Assembly (NCBI GenBank): GCA_017402845.1
Contig: JAFPLH010000030.1
Span: 1 to 35,126, forward strand
Reading direction: 5' to 3'
Length of the DNA stretch: 35,126 nt
Source of the DNA: Clostridia bacterium
GTDB taxonomy: Bacteria > Bacillota > Clostridia > Oscillospirales > Acutalibacteraceae
This document shows positions 1 through 8,033 of the stretch, piece after piece; the first letter of the stretch is position 1; each line of letters starts with the position of its first letter. Position numbers and translations under genes: made by a program. Below the pieces are notes generated by a model that did not search any database, had not been told where the DNA came from, and saw only the letters and a program-made list of their open reading frames with translations.

Positions 1-107
1 AAATAAAAAATAAAATATTGCAGTCTGCCGCTAAGTAATTATATACAATATTACTATTGCCGCTTTGTGTATGATAACTTATTGTTTTTCTAAAAGCAAA
101 TAAACTC

Positions 108-136
108 TTGTAATTTTTTTGCTGTTATTATATAAT
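108..136 (+). promoter_or_regulatory. SigA-type promoter upstream of the site-2 protease gene
   Basis: A TTGTAA box (108-113), a 17-base spacer and a perfect TATAAT (131-136) lie in very AT-rich DNA about 70 bases before the first gene. It probably starts the protease-scpA-scpB transcript. A perfect AT-rich palindrome (AACTTTTTT/AAAAAAGTT, 162-179) lies between the promoter and the ribosome binding site, inside the predicted leader. Confidence 0.6.
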
Positions 137-206
137 ATAATATGTATATTTATGTTCGCTGAACTTTTTTAAAAAAGTTGATCGTTTTCAGTTAAGGAGA
201 GATGAA

Positions 207-887
207 ATGCTGATATCCATACTCAAAGGTGAGATGAGCCTGATCGAAATAGTAATGCATATTGCGGCAGTTATTCTTGTAATATTGATAATACTGCCTT
301 TTCATGAGCTTGCTCACGGTTTTATTGCGTATAAGCTTGGCGACGATACCGCTAAAAAAGCAGGCAGATTAACATTTAATCCGCTGCATCATATAGATTA
401 TGTAGGTGCATTGTGCCTGATACTTGTAGGCTTTGGCTGGGCAGATCCCGTTCCGGTCAATCCGTATAATCTCAAAAATCCCAAGCGTGATATGGCTTTT
501 GTAGCCCTTGCCGGACCTGCTGCAAATATTATTGCCGCATTGGCAGGCGGACTGCTCTACAACGCTTTTGCATGCTTTGTTCCTGCAACTTCGGCAGCAT
601 GGTATACTGCTGTAATAGTATTCTTTCAGTACTATATTTCTGTAAATATAGGCTTGGCAGTATTCAATCTGATACCTTTACCGCCGCTTGACGGTTCAAA
701 GATACTTGGTGCGCTGCTTCCTACCGAAGCATACGTTGCAATGATGAGAAACGAAAAAAAGCTTTCTATGGTGCTGCTTGTTCTGATTTGGCTCAATATT
801 ATTGACAAGCTCGTTTTTTATCCGAGAATATTTATTGAGTATGCCGTACTATTCGTGACATCATTACCGTTTCTGCCATTTTCTTAA
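207..887 (+). CDS. Site-2 protease (M50) family membrane metalloprotease
   Basis: Predicted intramembrane zinc protease of the M50/S2P family, 226 aa. The first membrane helix (about residues 13-31) runs straight into the zinc-binding motif HELAH (His33, Glu34, His37). The second family signature, NLIPLPPLDGSK, lies near residue 155 and supplies the third zinc ligand Asp. At least four hydrophobic segments are visible and no PDZ domain, so this is the short rhomboid-sized subgroup rather than RseP or SpoIVFB. An AAGGAGA ribosome binding site lies six bases before the ATG. The gene heads a run with scpA and scpB, an arrangement common in Clostridia. Its substrate cannot be inferred from the sequence. 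Confidence 0.9.
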   Translation: MLISILKGEMSLIEIVMHIAAVILVILIILPFHELAHGFIAYKLGDDTAKKAGRLTFNPLHHIDYVGALCLILVGFGWADPVPVNPYNLKNPKRDMAFVALAGPAANIIAALAGGLLYNAFACFVPATSAAWYTAVIVFFQYYISVNIGLAVFNLIPLPPLDGSKILGALLPTEAYVAMMRNEKKLSMVLLVLIWLNIIDKLVFYPRIFIEYAVLFVTSLPFLPFS

Positions 888-906
888 GGTTTAGGGTGAT
901 AAATAG

Positions 907-1611
907 TTGGAGCAAATAACTTATAAGCTGGCAGTATTTGAAGGTCCGCTTGATCTGCTGTTATCGCTTATCGCAAAAAATAAGCTAAATATATATGATA
1001 TAGAAATATCCTTGCTGCTCGATCAGTATACAGAAAAAATTAAGCAAATGCAGGATGAACAGATGGATATAGCCTCTGAATTTCTTGAGATGGCTTCTCG
1101 TTTGGTATATATAAAATCTGCAATGCTGCTGCCTAAGTATGAAGAAGAAGCAGAGGAGCTGAAAAAAGAGCTTACAGGTCAGCTTCTTGAATATCAGCTT
1201 TGCAAGCAGATCGCAGGCGTTATGGCGCAGCTTATCTCTTTTGATACGTTTTGCAGAGAGCCGTCTAAGATCGACTATGATATGACGTATACACGAATAC
1301 ACAATCCGATAGTATTACAAGACGCATATATTCGTGCTGTCGGCAGAGGTAAAAAACACCTGCCTCCGCCGGGAGAAGCCTTCAAAGGTATAGTTGCAAG
1401 ACGAATTGTACCCGTTGGCGCAAGAATAACTTATATAACCGATCTGCTGAAATCGAAAGGTACTTGTAAGTATGAGCAGTTATTTTTGTCGAGTACCGAC
1501 AGATCAGAACTGGTAGCAACCTTTCTTGCCGTACTGGAGCTGGTAAAAAACAAACATATTCGCATAGAAGGTGACGGCGACGAAGCAGAGGTTATGTTGA
1601 TAAATGCATAG
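907..1611 (+). CDS. scpA: Segregation and condensation protein A (kleisin subunit)
   Basis: ScpA is the kleisin that bridges the heads of the SMC dimer and binds ScpB, and it is needed to compact and segregate the nucleoid. The 234-aa product has the typical N-terminus (LAVFEGPLDLLLSLI, then NKLNIYDI), a central helical and acidic region (KYEEEAEELKKEL), and a C-terminal winged-helix-like end. Length is normal for the family. The start is TTG at 907, preceded by AGGGTGA, and the protein reads as ScpA from its second residue. It begins 19 bases after the protease gene and is followed 27 bases later by scpB, so the two are cotranscribed. Confidence 0.95.
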   Translation: MEQITYKLAVFEGPLDLLLSLIAKNKLNIYDIEISLLLDQYTEKIKQMQDEQMDIASEFLEMASRLVYIKSAMLLPKYEEEAEELKKELTGQLLEYQLCKQIAGVMAQLISFDTFCREPSKIDYDMTYTRIHNPIVLQDAYIRAVGRGKKHLPPPGEAFKGIVARRIVPVGARITYITDLLKSKGTCKYEQLFLSSTDRSELVATFLAVLELVKNKHIRIEGDGDEAEVMLINA

Positions 1612-1638
1612 CCGTCAGAAAGGGGAAAAAGATCTTCT

Positions 1639-2184
1639 GTGAATAAAGATGAAATATTCGGCGCTGTTGAGGCGATACTTTTTGCAAGCGGTACTCCCGT
1701 AGAGATAGAAAAGATTACAGCTGCACTTGAGCTTGATACCGCAACCGTAAACAGCAGCATTGACGAGCTTATCAAAATATATTCGTCAAATGAAAAGGGT
1801 ATAAAGATAATACGATTAAATAAGAGCGTACAAATGGTTACAAATAAACAGTACGGTCCATACGTGCGCAAGGTTATGGATATGAAAAAGAATACTCCTC
1901 TTTCGCAGGCGGCAATGGAGGTATTGGCAGTTGTAGCGTATAATCAGCCTGTCACAAAAGCCTTTGTGGAGCAGGTAAGAGGCGTAGACTGTTCCGGCGT
2001 TATCGGAAGCCTGTGTCAGAAAGGACTTATAGAAGAAAAAGGCAGATTAGAACTGCCCGGCAGACCTTTGCTGTATGGTACGACCGACCATTTTTTACGG
2101 TGCTTCAGTATTGAAACTCTTGACGGACTGCCCAAGCTGCCCGAAAAGAAAGAGGATAACGAGAATGATGAACAAACGGAGTAA
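1639..2184 (+). CDS. scpB: Segregation and condensation protein B
   Basis: ScpB is the dimeric winged-helix partner of ScpA in the SMC-ScpAB condensin. The 181-aa protein starts with the family hallmark EAILFASGTPVE and contains LSQAAMEVLAVVAYNQPVTKAFVEQVRGVDCSGVI (given here in two parts: residues from about 93 and from about 107). It also has the GRPLLYGTT segment of the second winged helix. The C-terminus is a short acidic tail. The start is GTG at 1639, with AGGGGAA at 1621. Its position directly after scpA confirms the assignment. Confidence 0.94.
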   Translation: MNKDEIFGAVEAILFASGTPVEIEKITAALELDTATVNSSIDELIKIYSSNEKGIKIIRLNKSVQMVTNKQYGPYVRKVMDMKKNTPLSQAAMEVLAVVAYNQPVTKAFVEQVRGVDCSGVIGSLCQKGLIEEKGRLELPGRPLLYGTTDHFLRCFSIETLDGLPKLPEKKEDNENDEQTE

Positions 2185-2229
2185 TTCGTTTGCAGATTTG
2201 CGGTATGAATGGTTAATGGGGGTGACGGT

Positions 2230-3075
2230 TTGATAATACTTAGCATTTTTATCTGGATATTACGTATTATTCTTGCCGTATTGCTTCTTGTTGTCGCAGC
2301 GTTAGCGATACCCGTCAGGCTTGAAGTCGGGTATACAGAAAAAATCAAGCTTACAGTAAAATATCTGTTTTTGAAATTTCCGATCGACCTTGATAAGGAG
2401 AAACCAAAGAAAACCGATAAAAAAAAGAAAATAATAAAAACCGTATCAGGTAGTGCCAAACAAAAAAAGTCCGGTTCGGTCAAATCCGAAAGCAATGACA
2501 GAAGCTTTAAAAAAATGTTTGGCAAAAAAGAGAAACAACAAAAGAAGTCCGAGCCGATCAATGCGAAAAGTGTTGATGAAAGCAGTACAGATACTCAGAA
2601 AACGGCGGACAAAAAAAGTAAAAAATTCAAGAGAAAAAGTAAACCTCAGAAAGAAAAGAAGCCTAAAAATAAAACGGTTGAAAAGCTTAAACAAACCTTT
2701 AAACGGCGTGGTCTTGAGGGTATTGTTGAGATAATAAAGGAGCTTGCAGCTATTTCAGGCGGTCTGCTTGGCTGTGTGTTTAAGCATATAGTAATAGTCG
2801 ATCTTGACCTAAATATCGTGGTTGCATTTGACGACGCATATAAAACCGCCGTGAATTACGGTTATGTCTGTTCTGGGGTATATCCCGGACTTGCAGTTAT
2901 ACTCAGAGTGTTTAAGTATAAAGACTACAACGTAAACATTACAACTGATTTTGACAAGAAAAAACCGGAGATAGATGTTACAGCAGACGTATCAATAATA
3001 CCGTGGTTTGTTGTTGTAGGCGCTGTTCAGGCGCTGATAAGATTTTTAAAGCTTAAAGCAAAAGGATTAATATAA
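2230..3075 (+). CDS. DUF2953 family membrane protein (YtfI-like), lysine-rich insert
   Basis: The 281-aa protein has one N-terminal membrane helix (IILSIFIWILRIILAVLLLV), a basic low-complexity stretch of about 100 residues rich in Lys, Ser and Glu, and a C-terminal region (VIVDLDLNIVVAFDDAYKTA, then GYVCSGVYPGL) with the pattern of DUF2953 proteins. These are commonly encoded just before gerW/ytfJ in spore formers, as here. I chose the TTG at 2230 because GGGGGTG lies about seven bases before it. An in-frame ATG at 2209 would add seven residues but has no ribosome binding site. The molecular function is unknown. The neighbour suggests a role in sporulation or germination. Confidence 0.78.
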   Translation: MIILSIFIWILRIILAVLLLVVAALAIPVRLEVGYTEKIKLTVKYLFLKFPIDLDKEKPKKTDKKKKIIKTVSGSAKQKKSGSVKSESNDRSFKKMFGKKEKQQKKSEPINAKSVDESSTDTQKTADKKSKKFKRKSKPQKEKKPKNKTVEKLKQTFKRRGLEGIVEIIKELAAISGGLLGCVFKHIVIVDLDLNIVVAFDDAYKTAVNYGYVCSGVYPGLAVILRVFKYKDYNVNITTDFDKKKPEIDVTADVSIIPWFVVVGAVQALIRFLKLKAKGLI

Positions 3076-3116
3076 TACTTAATAACGAAAAATAATATAG
3101 AAAGGTTGTGTTTCTT

Positions 3117-3593
3117 ATGGCTAATCATCTTGATAATATGATGAATACCACAATGGAAAATATCAGACAAATGGTAGATGTAAATACCATTATAGGCGAG
3201 CCTGTAATATGTCCTGACGGTACAGTAATAATACCTGTATCGAAGGTAACATACGGCTTTGCGGCAGGCGGTTCAGATCTGCCCCCCAAGACAAATACAA
3301 ATAAAGAATTTTTTGGCGGCGGTAGCGGTGCGGGAGTTTCCATTCAGCCGGTTGCATTTCTGGTGGTAAACAATGGCAGCGTAAAAATGCTTAATATGGA
3401 GTTTGACGGCGCTGTTGACAGAGTTATCAGCATGATACCTGATTTTGCTGATAAGGTGGGCGAGCTGTTCAAGAAGATGAGCAAGAAAAAAGACGAGAAA
3501 AAAGAAAATGCCGTAGAAGTCGAGTCATCTGACGCCAAGGTTGTTTCGACAAGTTACCGTGAAGCAGAGGATATAGACGATTCTACATTTTAA
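3117..3593 (+). CDS. gerW: GerW (YtfJ) family spore protein
   Basis: GerW/YtfJ proteins are sporulation products needed for normal germination in Bacillus. The 158-aa product has the family core: an N-terminal helix (NTTMENIRQMVDVNTIIGEPV), the strand pattern GTVIIPVSKVTYGFAAGG, a glycine-rich loop (FGGGSGAGVSIQP) and VAFLVVNNGSVKML. The C-terminal third is charged and variable. ATG 3117 is preferred because GAAAGG lies about 11 bases upstream. An in-frame GTG at 3108 would have only two bases between it and that site. It lies between the DUF2953 gene and a cell-wall carboxypeptidase, a common grouping in Clostridia. Confidence 0.9.
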   Translation: MANHLDNMMNTTMENIRQMVDVNTIIGEPVICPDGTVIIPVSKVTYGFAAGGSDLPPKTNTNKEFFGGGSGAGVSIQPVAFLVVNNGSVKMLNMEFDGAVDRVISMIPDFADKVGELFKKMSKKKDEKKENAVEVESSDAKVVSTSYREAEDIDDSTF

Positions 3594-3605
3594 GAGGGCG
3601 TTTAT

Positions 3606-4093
3606 ATGAATATAATAGTTTATCTTATCGGTTTAATTTTTTTTATGCCGTTTGCTGCGGTTATATTGTATGAGATCATAAAGAAAAAGAAGCATAGTGT
3701 AAAGGTCAAAGCGGAGCTTTTGTCTGTTGAGCATGATGACGGCTGCGAAGGCGGCGATTACGGTGTATATCGCTATAATTATCAAGGAAAAGAATATACT
3801 TGTAAGACCAGCTTTATGACCGCCCGCCTACTGCACCGTCAGGCTTTGAAGAATTTAAGGCTTCTCTGCATTTTGATGGTCTATTTCCAAAAAATGAGGA
3901 ATGGCCTAAGGACAGAATTTTGCTTATTGATCCCAAAAATCCATCGAGCGTAATAAAAAACAAAAGCGATAATAACGAGCGCAATAAAAATGAACTGAAG
4001 GCAAATCTTATTGTATTGGCTGTAATTCCGGCTGTGTTTATTTCGGCAATATACTATGGCTTTACACACAGATTTTTTAACAATATATCATAA
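3606..4093 (+). pseudogene. DUF3592-like membrane protein gene, broken by a -1 frameshift
   Basis: The open frame from ATG 3606 starts with a membrane helix (about residues 4-25) and a short beta-rich domain (YNYQGKEYTCKT), then loses sense after about residue 72 and stops at 3953. A shifted frame carries the missing half: PKNEEWPKDRILLIDPKNPSSV, then a second membrane helix (LIVLAVIPAVFISAIYYG) and a stop at 4093. Restoring one C in the CCC run at 3823-3825 joins the halves. The rebuilt ~162-aa protein (helix, domain ending in IDPKNP, helix) resembles DUF3592 proteins and the gene at 29096. The indel may be real decay or a sequencing error. GAGGG precedes the ATG. Confidence 0.75.
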
Positions 4094-4139
4094 GCGTATA
4101 AAGCCACGCATATATTTATAAAAATATATGGAGTGGTGA

Positions 4140-5297
4140 ATGTTGAAAAAGACGATCAAGTTGATTTTTTTTATTGTATTATCTCTCGGTATTATGCTGA
4201 GCCTTCCTTGCAGGGCGGCGGCAGAAGCTGAAACACCTATGACGATAAGCGCTTATGCATATTCGCTGTATTGTGTGAATACAGGTGAGTTTTTGCTGTC
4301 CGGCAGAGCTGATGAAAAGCTTGCAATGGCGAGTACTACAAAAATAATGACAGCAATATTGGGTATAGAAGCTTTGCAGGCAGATAATAACGAAACAGTG
4401 GTTACTGTTACCCCCGATATGTATGCAGAGGGTTCGTCAATGTATTTGAAAGCCGGCGAGCAGATACTTATGTCTGATCTTGTGGGCGGTATGCTAATGG
4501 TATCGGGCAACGACGCTGCAAATGCTATTGCGTTAAGTGTAGGCGGCAGCTTTGAGGGATTTGCCGGAATGATGAATCAAAAGGCCGCTGAGATAGGTCT
4601 TGCAGACACAAGCTTTGTAACCCCGTCGGGACTTGACGCAGACGATCATTATACAACAGCATGCGATCTTGCAAGGTTAATGGAATACTGTATGTCGAAC
4701 AGTATGTTCAGAGAAATTGATTCAAGCGCAAGTATTACCGTGAATTTTGTAGAGCCTAAAGACAAGGTACAAACGTATTATAACGAAAACAGACTGCTCA
4801 GAGAGTATGACTATTGTATAGCAGGAAAAACGGGTTATACAGATAAGGCAGGCAGAACGTTGGTGTCTTGTGCCGAAAAAGACGGTATCAGACTTATTGC
4901 TGTAACACTGAATGACGGTGATGACTGGAATGACCATAAAAAAATGTATGACTACGGTTTTGACCGTCTTTCTATGCAAAAGCTTGATATCTCTTTTGAT
5001 GATCTGACTGTTCCGGTAGCAGGCGGTACAAAGGACTTTGCTTGTTTATTAGTCGGTGAACAGCCGTCTGTATGTACAAGCGGCGATAATTCAGAGATCG
5101 AGCTTGTATATGATTTGCCGTGTTTTTTGTACGCACCTGTAATTCAGGGGGATATAGCGGGAAAAATCAGATATTATAAAAACGGAGTTTATGCCGGCTG
5201 TTCAGATGTTGTGGCGGCAGAAACGATAGTTTATAAGCAGATACCGACTTCGTTTATGGATAATGTAGTTAGCTTTTTTAAGAGGTTTTTTGTATAA
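4140..5297 (+). CDS. dacF: D-alanyl-D-alanine carboxypeptidase (DacF/DacB-type PBP, S11)
   Basis: A secreted low-molecular-weight penicillin-binding protein that trims the terminal D-Ala from peptidoglycan stem peptides. The 385-aa protein has a signal peptide (about residues 1-30) and all three active-site motifs: SxxK as S65-T-T-K68, SxN as S122-G-N124, and K230-T-G232. A beta-rich C-terminal domain ends in a short amphipathic, basic tail (SFFKRFFV), the usual membrane anchor of this family. GGAGTGG precedes the ATG. Its place after gerW suggests a spore-cortex or general wall role. The dacF label is by family and is not proven. Confidence 0.88.
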   Translation: MLKKTIKLIFFIVLSLGIMLSLPCRAAAEAETPMTISAYAYSLYCVNTGEFLLSGRADEKLAMASTTKIMTAILGIEALQADNNETVVTVTPDMYAEGSSMYLKAGEQILMSDLVGGMLMVSGNDAANAIALSVGGSFEGFAGMMNQKAAEIGLADTSFVTPSGLDADDHYTTACDLARLMEYCMSNSMFREIDSSASITVNFVEPKDKVQTYYNENRLLREYDYCIAGKTGYTDKAGRTLVSCAEKDGIRLIAVTLNDGDDWNDHKKMYDYGFDRLSMQKLDISFDDLTVPVAGGTKDFACLLVGEQPSVCTSGDNSEIELVYDLPCFLYAPVIQGDIAGKIRYYKNGVYAGCSDVVAAETIVYKQIPTSFMDNVVSFFKRFFV

Positions 5298-5356
5298 TGA
5301 TTTACAGCTATGTCACAATATTTTCGCATTTTTCGGGGAACGAAGTCAACAAGATA

Positions 5357-5555
5357 TTAAGTTTTCGATCAAGCCTTTTTCAAAAGGCTTGCGGGGTGCA
5401 GGGGCAGAGCCCCGCAAGCCGGAGGAAGCGTAAAGCCCTTTTAGGGGTGAATTTCAAAAACAGTCTAAACGACTGTTTTTGAAAGAGGGGCATTTTGGCA
5501 GAAAATGTCCATTAGTACCGATTTACACCAAAATTTCCCCGCCGTGACACGGCGG
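5357..5555 (+). repeat. Structured interspersed repeat, copy A
   Basis: This is the first of three copies of a ~200-base non-coding element (others at 28615 and 33103), all on the plus strand and all just after a coding gene. It holds a row of hairpins: CAAGCCTTTTT/CAAAAGGCTTG near 5370, GGGGC-AGA-GCCCC near 5401, a long perfect stem around CAGTC-TAAAC-GACTG (5452-5484), GGGCATTTT/AAAATGTCC (5488-5510) and CCGCCGT/ACGGCGG at the end. The ~80 bases from CTTTTAGGGG onward are almost identical in all copies. Short reading frames across it end in the same peptide in two copies and are not credible genes. Confidence 0.85.
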
Positions 5556-5631
5556 CGCATTAAGGCAACAACATACAAAGACTTTGTACTGAAAGGGATT
5601 CTGAATAGATAATAATATTTGTAAAATAAAA

Positions 5632-5803
5632 GGCAATACCGCACAGAGATTGTGCCGAAGATGCGCAGAATATTTTTTCAGCAGAGTGCATAAAACGACC
5701 GCCGGAATACTGTCGTATTTCAAGGGAGTTTTGTGTACCATGCCGGAAAAAGATCAAGCAGATTTGGCGCAAAGCCGTTAAGCGGTCTTTGTGCGGTGTT
5801 GCC
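5632..5803. mobile_element. MITE-like element, 172 bp, non-coding
   Basis: The ends form an imperfect inverted repeat: GGCAATACCGCACAGAGA on the left and the complement of GGCAACACCGCACAAAGA on the right (16 of 18 match). The flanks TAAAA and TAAAG look like a slightly diverged 5-base target duplication. There is no transposase frame. The core aligns by eye with the element at 13801 (similar blocks around TTTTTTCAG, AATACTG and TATTTCAAG), so the two are diverged members of one family of nearly equal length. It fills most of the space between copy A of the structured repeat and the rluB-type gene. Confidence 0.75.
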
Positions 5804-5845
5804 TAAAGTAAAAGAAAAGGGAAAGATTTTTAGGAGAGAAAAAAT

Positions 5846-6601
5846 ATGGCAGAGAAGATAAGACTGCAAAAGCTGCTTGCGGAATGTGGCATAGCGTCAC
5901 GCCGGAAGGCAGAGGAGTTAATACAAAAGGGACACGTAAAGGTCAATGGACAGGTAGCAAATATCGGAGATAAGGTTGATCCGATAAGCGATAAAGTGGT
6001 TGTATTCGGAAAGAGAGTGAGTACCGCTTCAAAGAAAAAGCATTACTATATAATGCTGCATAAGCCGAGAGGTTATGTTACAACTATGAGCGACGAGAAG
6101 GGGAGAAAATGCGTTGCAGATCTGGTCAAAGACGTTCCTGCAAGGCTTTTTCCTGTTGGCAGACTTGACAGAGAATCAGAGGGACTGCTGCTCATGACAA
6201 ACGACGGTGACTTTGCCAATAAGGTAACTCATCCGGCGAAGCACGTTTATAAGGTATACAGAGTAACAGTGCGACCGAAGATCACAGAAGAACAAATAGT
6301 TGCCATGAGTGTTGGCATGATGATAGACGGCAAAAAAACTCAGCCGTGTGAGGTTCGTGTAAAAGCCCGTGAAGAAGGGCGTGTCGTGCTTGAGATAGTA
6401 CTCAGAGAGGGCAGAAACAGACAGATAAGAAAGATGTGTGAGCAGTTGGGCTTAGAGGTTGCAAGACTAAAGAGAACGGCTATCGGACAGTTGAAGCTGG
6501 GAATGCTGCCGCAGGGCAAATGGAGAGAACTTACAGCAGAAGAAGTAAAGAGGATAACTGCACAGCCTAATACAACGGTGCAGACGTACAATTATAAATA
6601 A
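5846..6601 (+). CDS. rluB: 23S rRNA pseudouridine synthase, RluB/RsuA family
   Basis: An rRNA-modifying enzyme that converts uridine to pseudouridine. It has an N-terminal S4 RNA-binding domain (residues 4-60: IRLQKLLAECGIASRRKAEELI, in which ASRRKAE is typical) and the RsuA-type catalytic domain with GRLDRESEGLLLMTNDG, where the Asp of RLDRESEG is the catalytic nucleophile. EGRNRQIRKMC is the conserved C-terminal block. At 251 aa it fits RluB-type enzymes. The choice between RluB (23S), RluE or RsuA (16S) rests on the usual single copy next to scpAB-dac in Firmicutes. TAGGAGAG lies upstream of ATG 5846. It ends at a bidirectional terminator. Confidence 0.9.
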   Translation: MAEKIRLQKLLAECGIASRRKAEELIQKGHVKVNGQVANIGDKVDPISDKVVVFGKRVSTASKKKHYYIMLHKPRGYVTTMSDEKGRKCVADLVKDVPARLFPVGRLDRESEGLLLMTNDGDFANKVTHPAKHVYKVYRVTVRPKITEEQIVAMSVGMMIDGKKTQPCEVRVKAREEGRVVLEIVLREGRNRQIRKMCEQLGLEVARLKRTAIGQLKLGMLPQGKWRELTAEEVKRITAQPNTTVQTYNYK

Positions 6602-6607
6602 AAAGCT

Positions 6608-6646
6608 GCCGCAGAATACAAGTCGTATTTGACCGTATTCTGCGGC
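6608..6646. terminator. Bidirectional terminator between converging genes
   Basis: GCCGCAGAATAC and its complement GTATTCTGCGGC form a 12-base stem, with A-rich DNA on the left and TTTAAT on the right. It lies exactly between the end of the rluB-type gene (plus) and the end of the decarboxylase gene (minus), so it can end both transcripts. Confidence 0.85.
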
Positions 6647-6647
6647 T

Positions 6648-8033
6648 TTAATCATAAATTACCTTTATACCCGTATCCTTCAAGTGCTGAATGTACTCTC
6701 TGATATTATCGTCAAAAAGCTCACCGGGAATAATAATCGGTACTCCCGGCGGATAGGCGTATATATATTGCCGGTTGACAAGATTACCGTTTTCATATAT
6801 TGGAGCGTTTGGCAGACTATCAAGATAAGCAGGCTTGTAAGATGATCTGTGCGGCTTCGGCAGCTCTGAATATTTCTTCTTATCCGGCAAAAGTATAAGT
6901 GTATCGTCAATTTCCTTTAATGCATTCATCAAATAGTCAAAAGCATTTGTCGTGTCGCATACAGAGGTCATAGCGAGTACGTGGTCTGTATATGCCATTT
7001 CTGTTTCAATGCTGTATTTACTGCGAAGTATCTGCATAAGCTGCGAGCCGTTAATATTTGTATTTTCTGTACAGATAACGATTTTTCCGATATCAAAAGC
7101 AAAAAAAGGGTGCTTTTGCGGCGAGTCGCTGCCCATACATAAAATATGCAGCTTTTCAAGCTGTTTTGCATCAGCAGAAAATTTATTCAGATTTTCTTCA
7201 TACTGCGAAAACAACTCTTTGCTGTCAGACAGAATATCCATACACTTATCAATAGACGCCATTAATACGTATGATGGACTGCTTGTCTGAAATACCGCAA
7301 GCTGTTTTTCAAACCTTTTTCTGTTTACAAATTGGCTGTTTAAATGCGCGGCGGCTGTCTGAGTAAGTGAGGGCAGCGTTTTATGCAGACTTGAAATTAC
7401 AATATCAGAACCGTTCTCTATCGGTTCACCTGCACGGCAGAAGCCGCAAAAATGCTGATGTGCGCCGTGGGCGTTGTCTGTTATAAGCACAATGCCGCAG
7501 CGGTGTACAATTTCGCTGATAGATCTTATATCGCTTATAACTCCCTCATATGTAGGCGAGGTGATAACTATTGCCTTTGAGTTAGGATATTGCTTTACAG
7601 CCTGTTCAACGCTTTCGGGCGTAATGCTGTCTGCAATTCCTGTGTGTTGATCTTGTGCCGGAAAGATAAAGTGTACATCAAGATCGTTTAACTTGCAGGC
7701 ATTGTAAACTGATCTGTGACAGTTTCGGGCAATAATAATTTCGTCACCGTAATTTGTTACCGCAGTTATCGCAGCCAGAATTCCGCATGTGCTGCCGTTT
7801 ATCAACATATATGAATGCTCGCTGCGGAAAAGCTTCTGCATTTTTTCCGATGTACTTTTTAATATTCCTTCGGCATTGTGCAGATCATCAAAGCCGTTGA
7901 TCTCTGTAATATCAATATCATAGGGTAAGCCGGGGTATAAATTTCTTTTATGCCCCGGCATATGAAACGGATATGCACCGCTTTCAGAGTATTCTTTTAA
8001 AGCGTCATAAAGACCGGACGTTTTATTGCTCAA
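6648..8033 (-). CDS. speA: PLP-dependent Orn/Lys/Arg decarboxylase family protein
   Basis: A fold-type I PLP enzyme of the Orn/Lys/Arg decarboxylase group, like Bacillus SpeA (arginine to agmatine in polyamine synthesis). About 461 aa. It opens with YPFHMPGHKRN, a signature of this family, and has ITEINGFDDLHNAEGI, NGSTCGILAAITA, the PLP-binding Asp and His in DNAHGAHQHF and the Schiff-base Lys in SSLHKTLPSLTQ. The substrate (Arg, Lys or Orn) cannot be read from the sequence, so the symbol is tentative. TTG 8033 fits best with AGGTGA just upstream. A GTG at 8042 is the alternative. The gene overlaps the preceding one and is last in the minus-strand operon. Confidence 0.85.
   Translation of the reverse strand: MSNKTSGLYDALKEYSESGAYPFHMPGHKRNLYPGLPYDIDITEINGFDDLHNAEGILKSTSEKMQKLFRSEHSYMLINGSTCGILAAITAVTNYGDEIIIARNCHRSVYNACKLNDLDVHFIFPAQDQHTGIADSITPESVEQAVKQYPNSKAIVITSPTYEGVISDIRSISEIVHRCGIVLITDNAHGAHQHFCGFCRAGEPIENGSDIVISSLHKTLPSLTQTAAAHLNSQFVNRKRFEKQLAVFQTSSPSYVLMASIDKCMDILSDSKELFSQYEENLNKFSADAKQLEKLHILCMGSDSPQKHPFFAFDIGKIVICTENTNINGSQLMQILRSKYSIETEMAYTDHVLAMTSVCDTTNAFDYLMNALKEIDDTLILLPDKKKYSELPKPHRSSYKPAYLDSLPNAPIYENGNLVNRQYIYAYPPGVPIIIPGELFDDNIREYIQHLKDTGIKVIYD

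Noticed and set aside
1431..1871. Minus-strand frames opposite scpA and scpB (also 2016-2561)
   Set aside because: They are antisense to well-supported genes and rich in Ser and Phe, as expected for the complement of Glu- and Lys-rich coding DNA.
5297..5482. Short reading frame overlapping the dacF stop, and a similar one at 32990-33232
   Set aside because: Both run through the structured repeat and end in the same peptide LLGVNFKNSLNDCF because the repeat DNA is the same. Neither has its own ribosome binding site, and they start inside or at the end of real genes.
5523..5772. Minus-strand reading frames between the dacF-type and rluB-type genes
   Set aside because: They lie across the MITE and its inverted ends and show no protein-like pattern.
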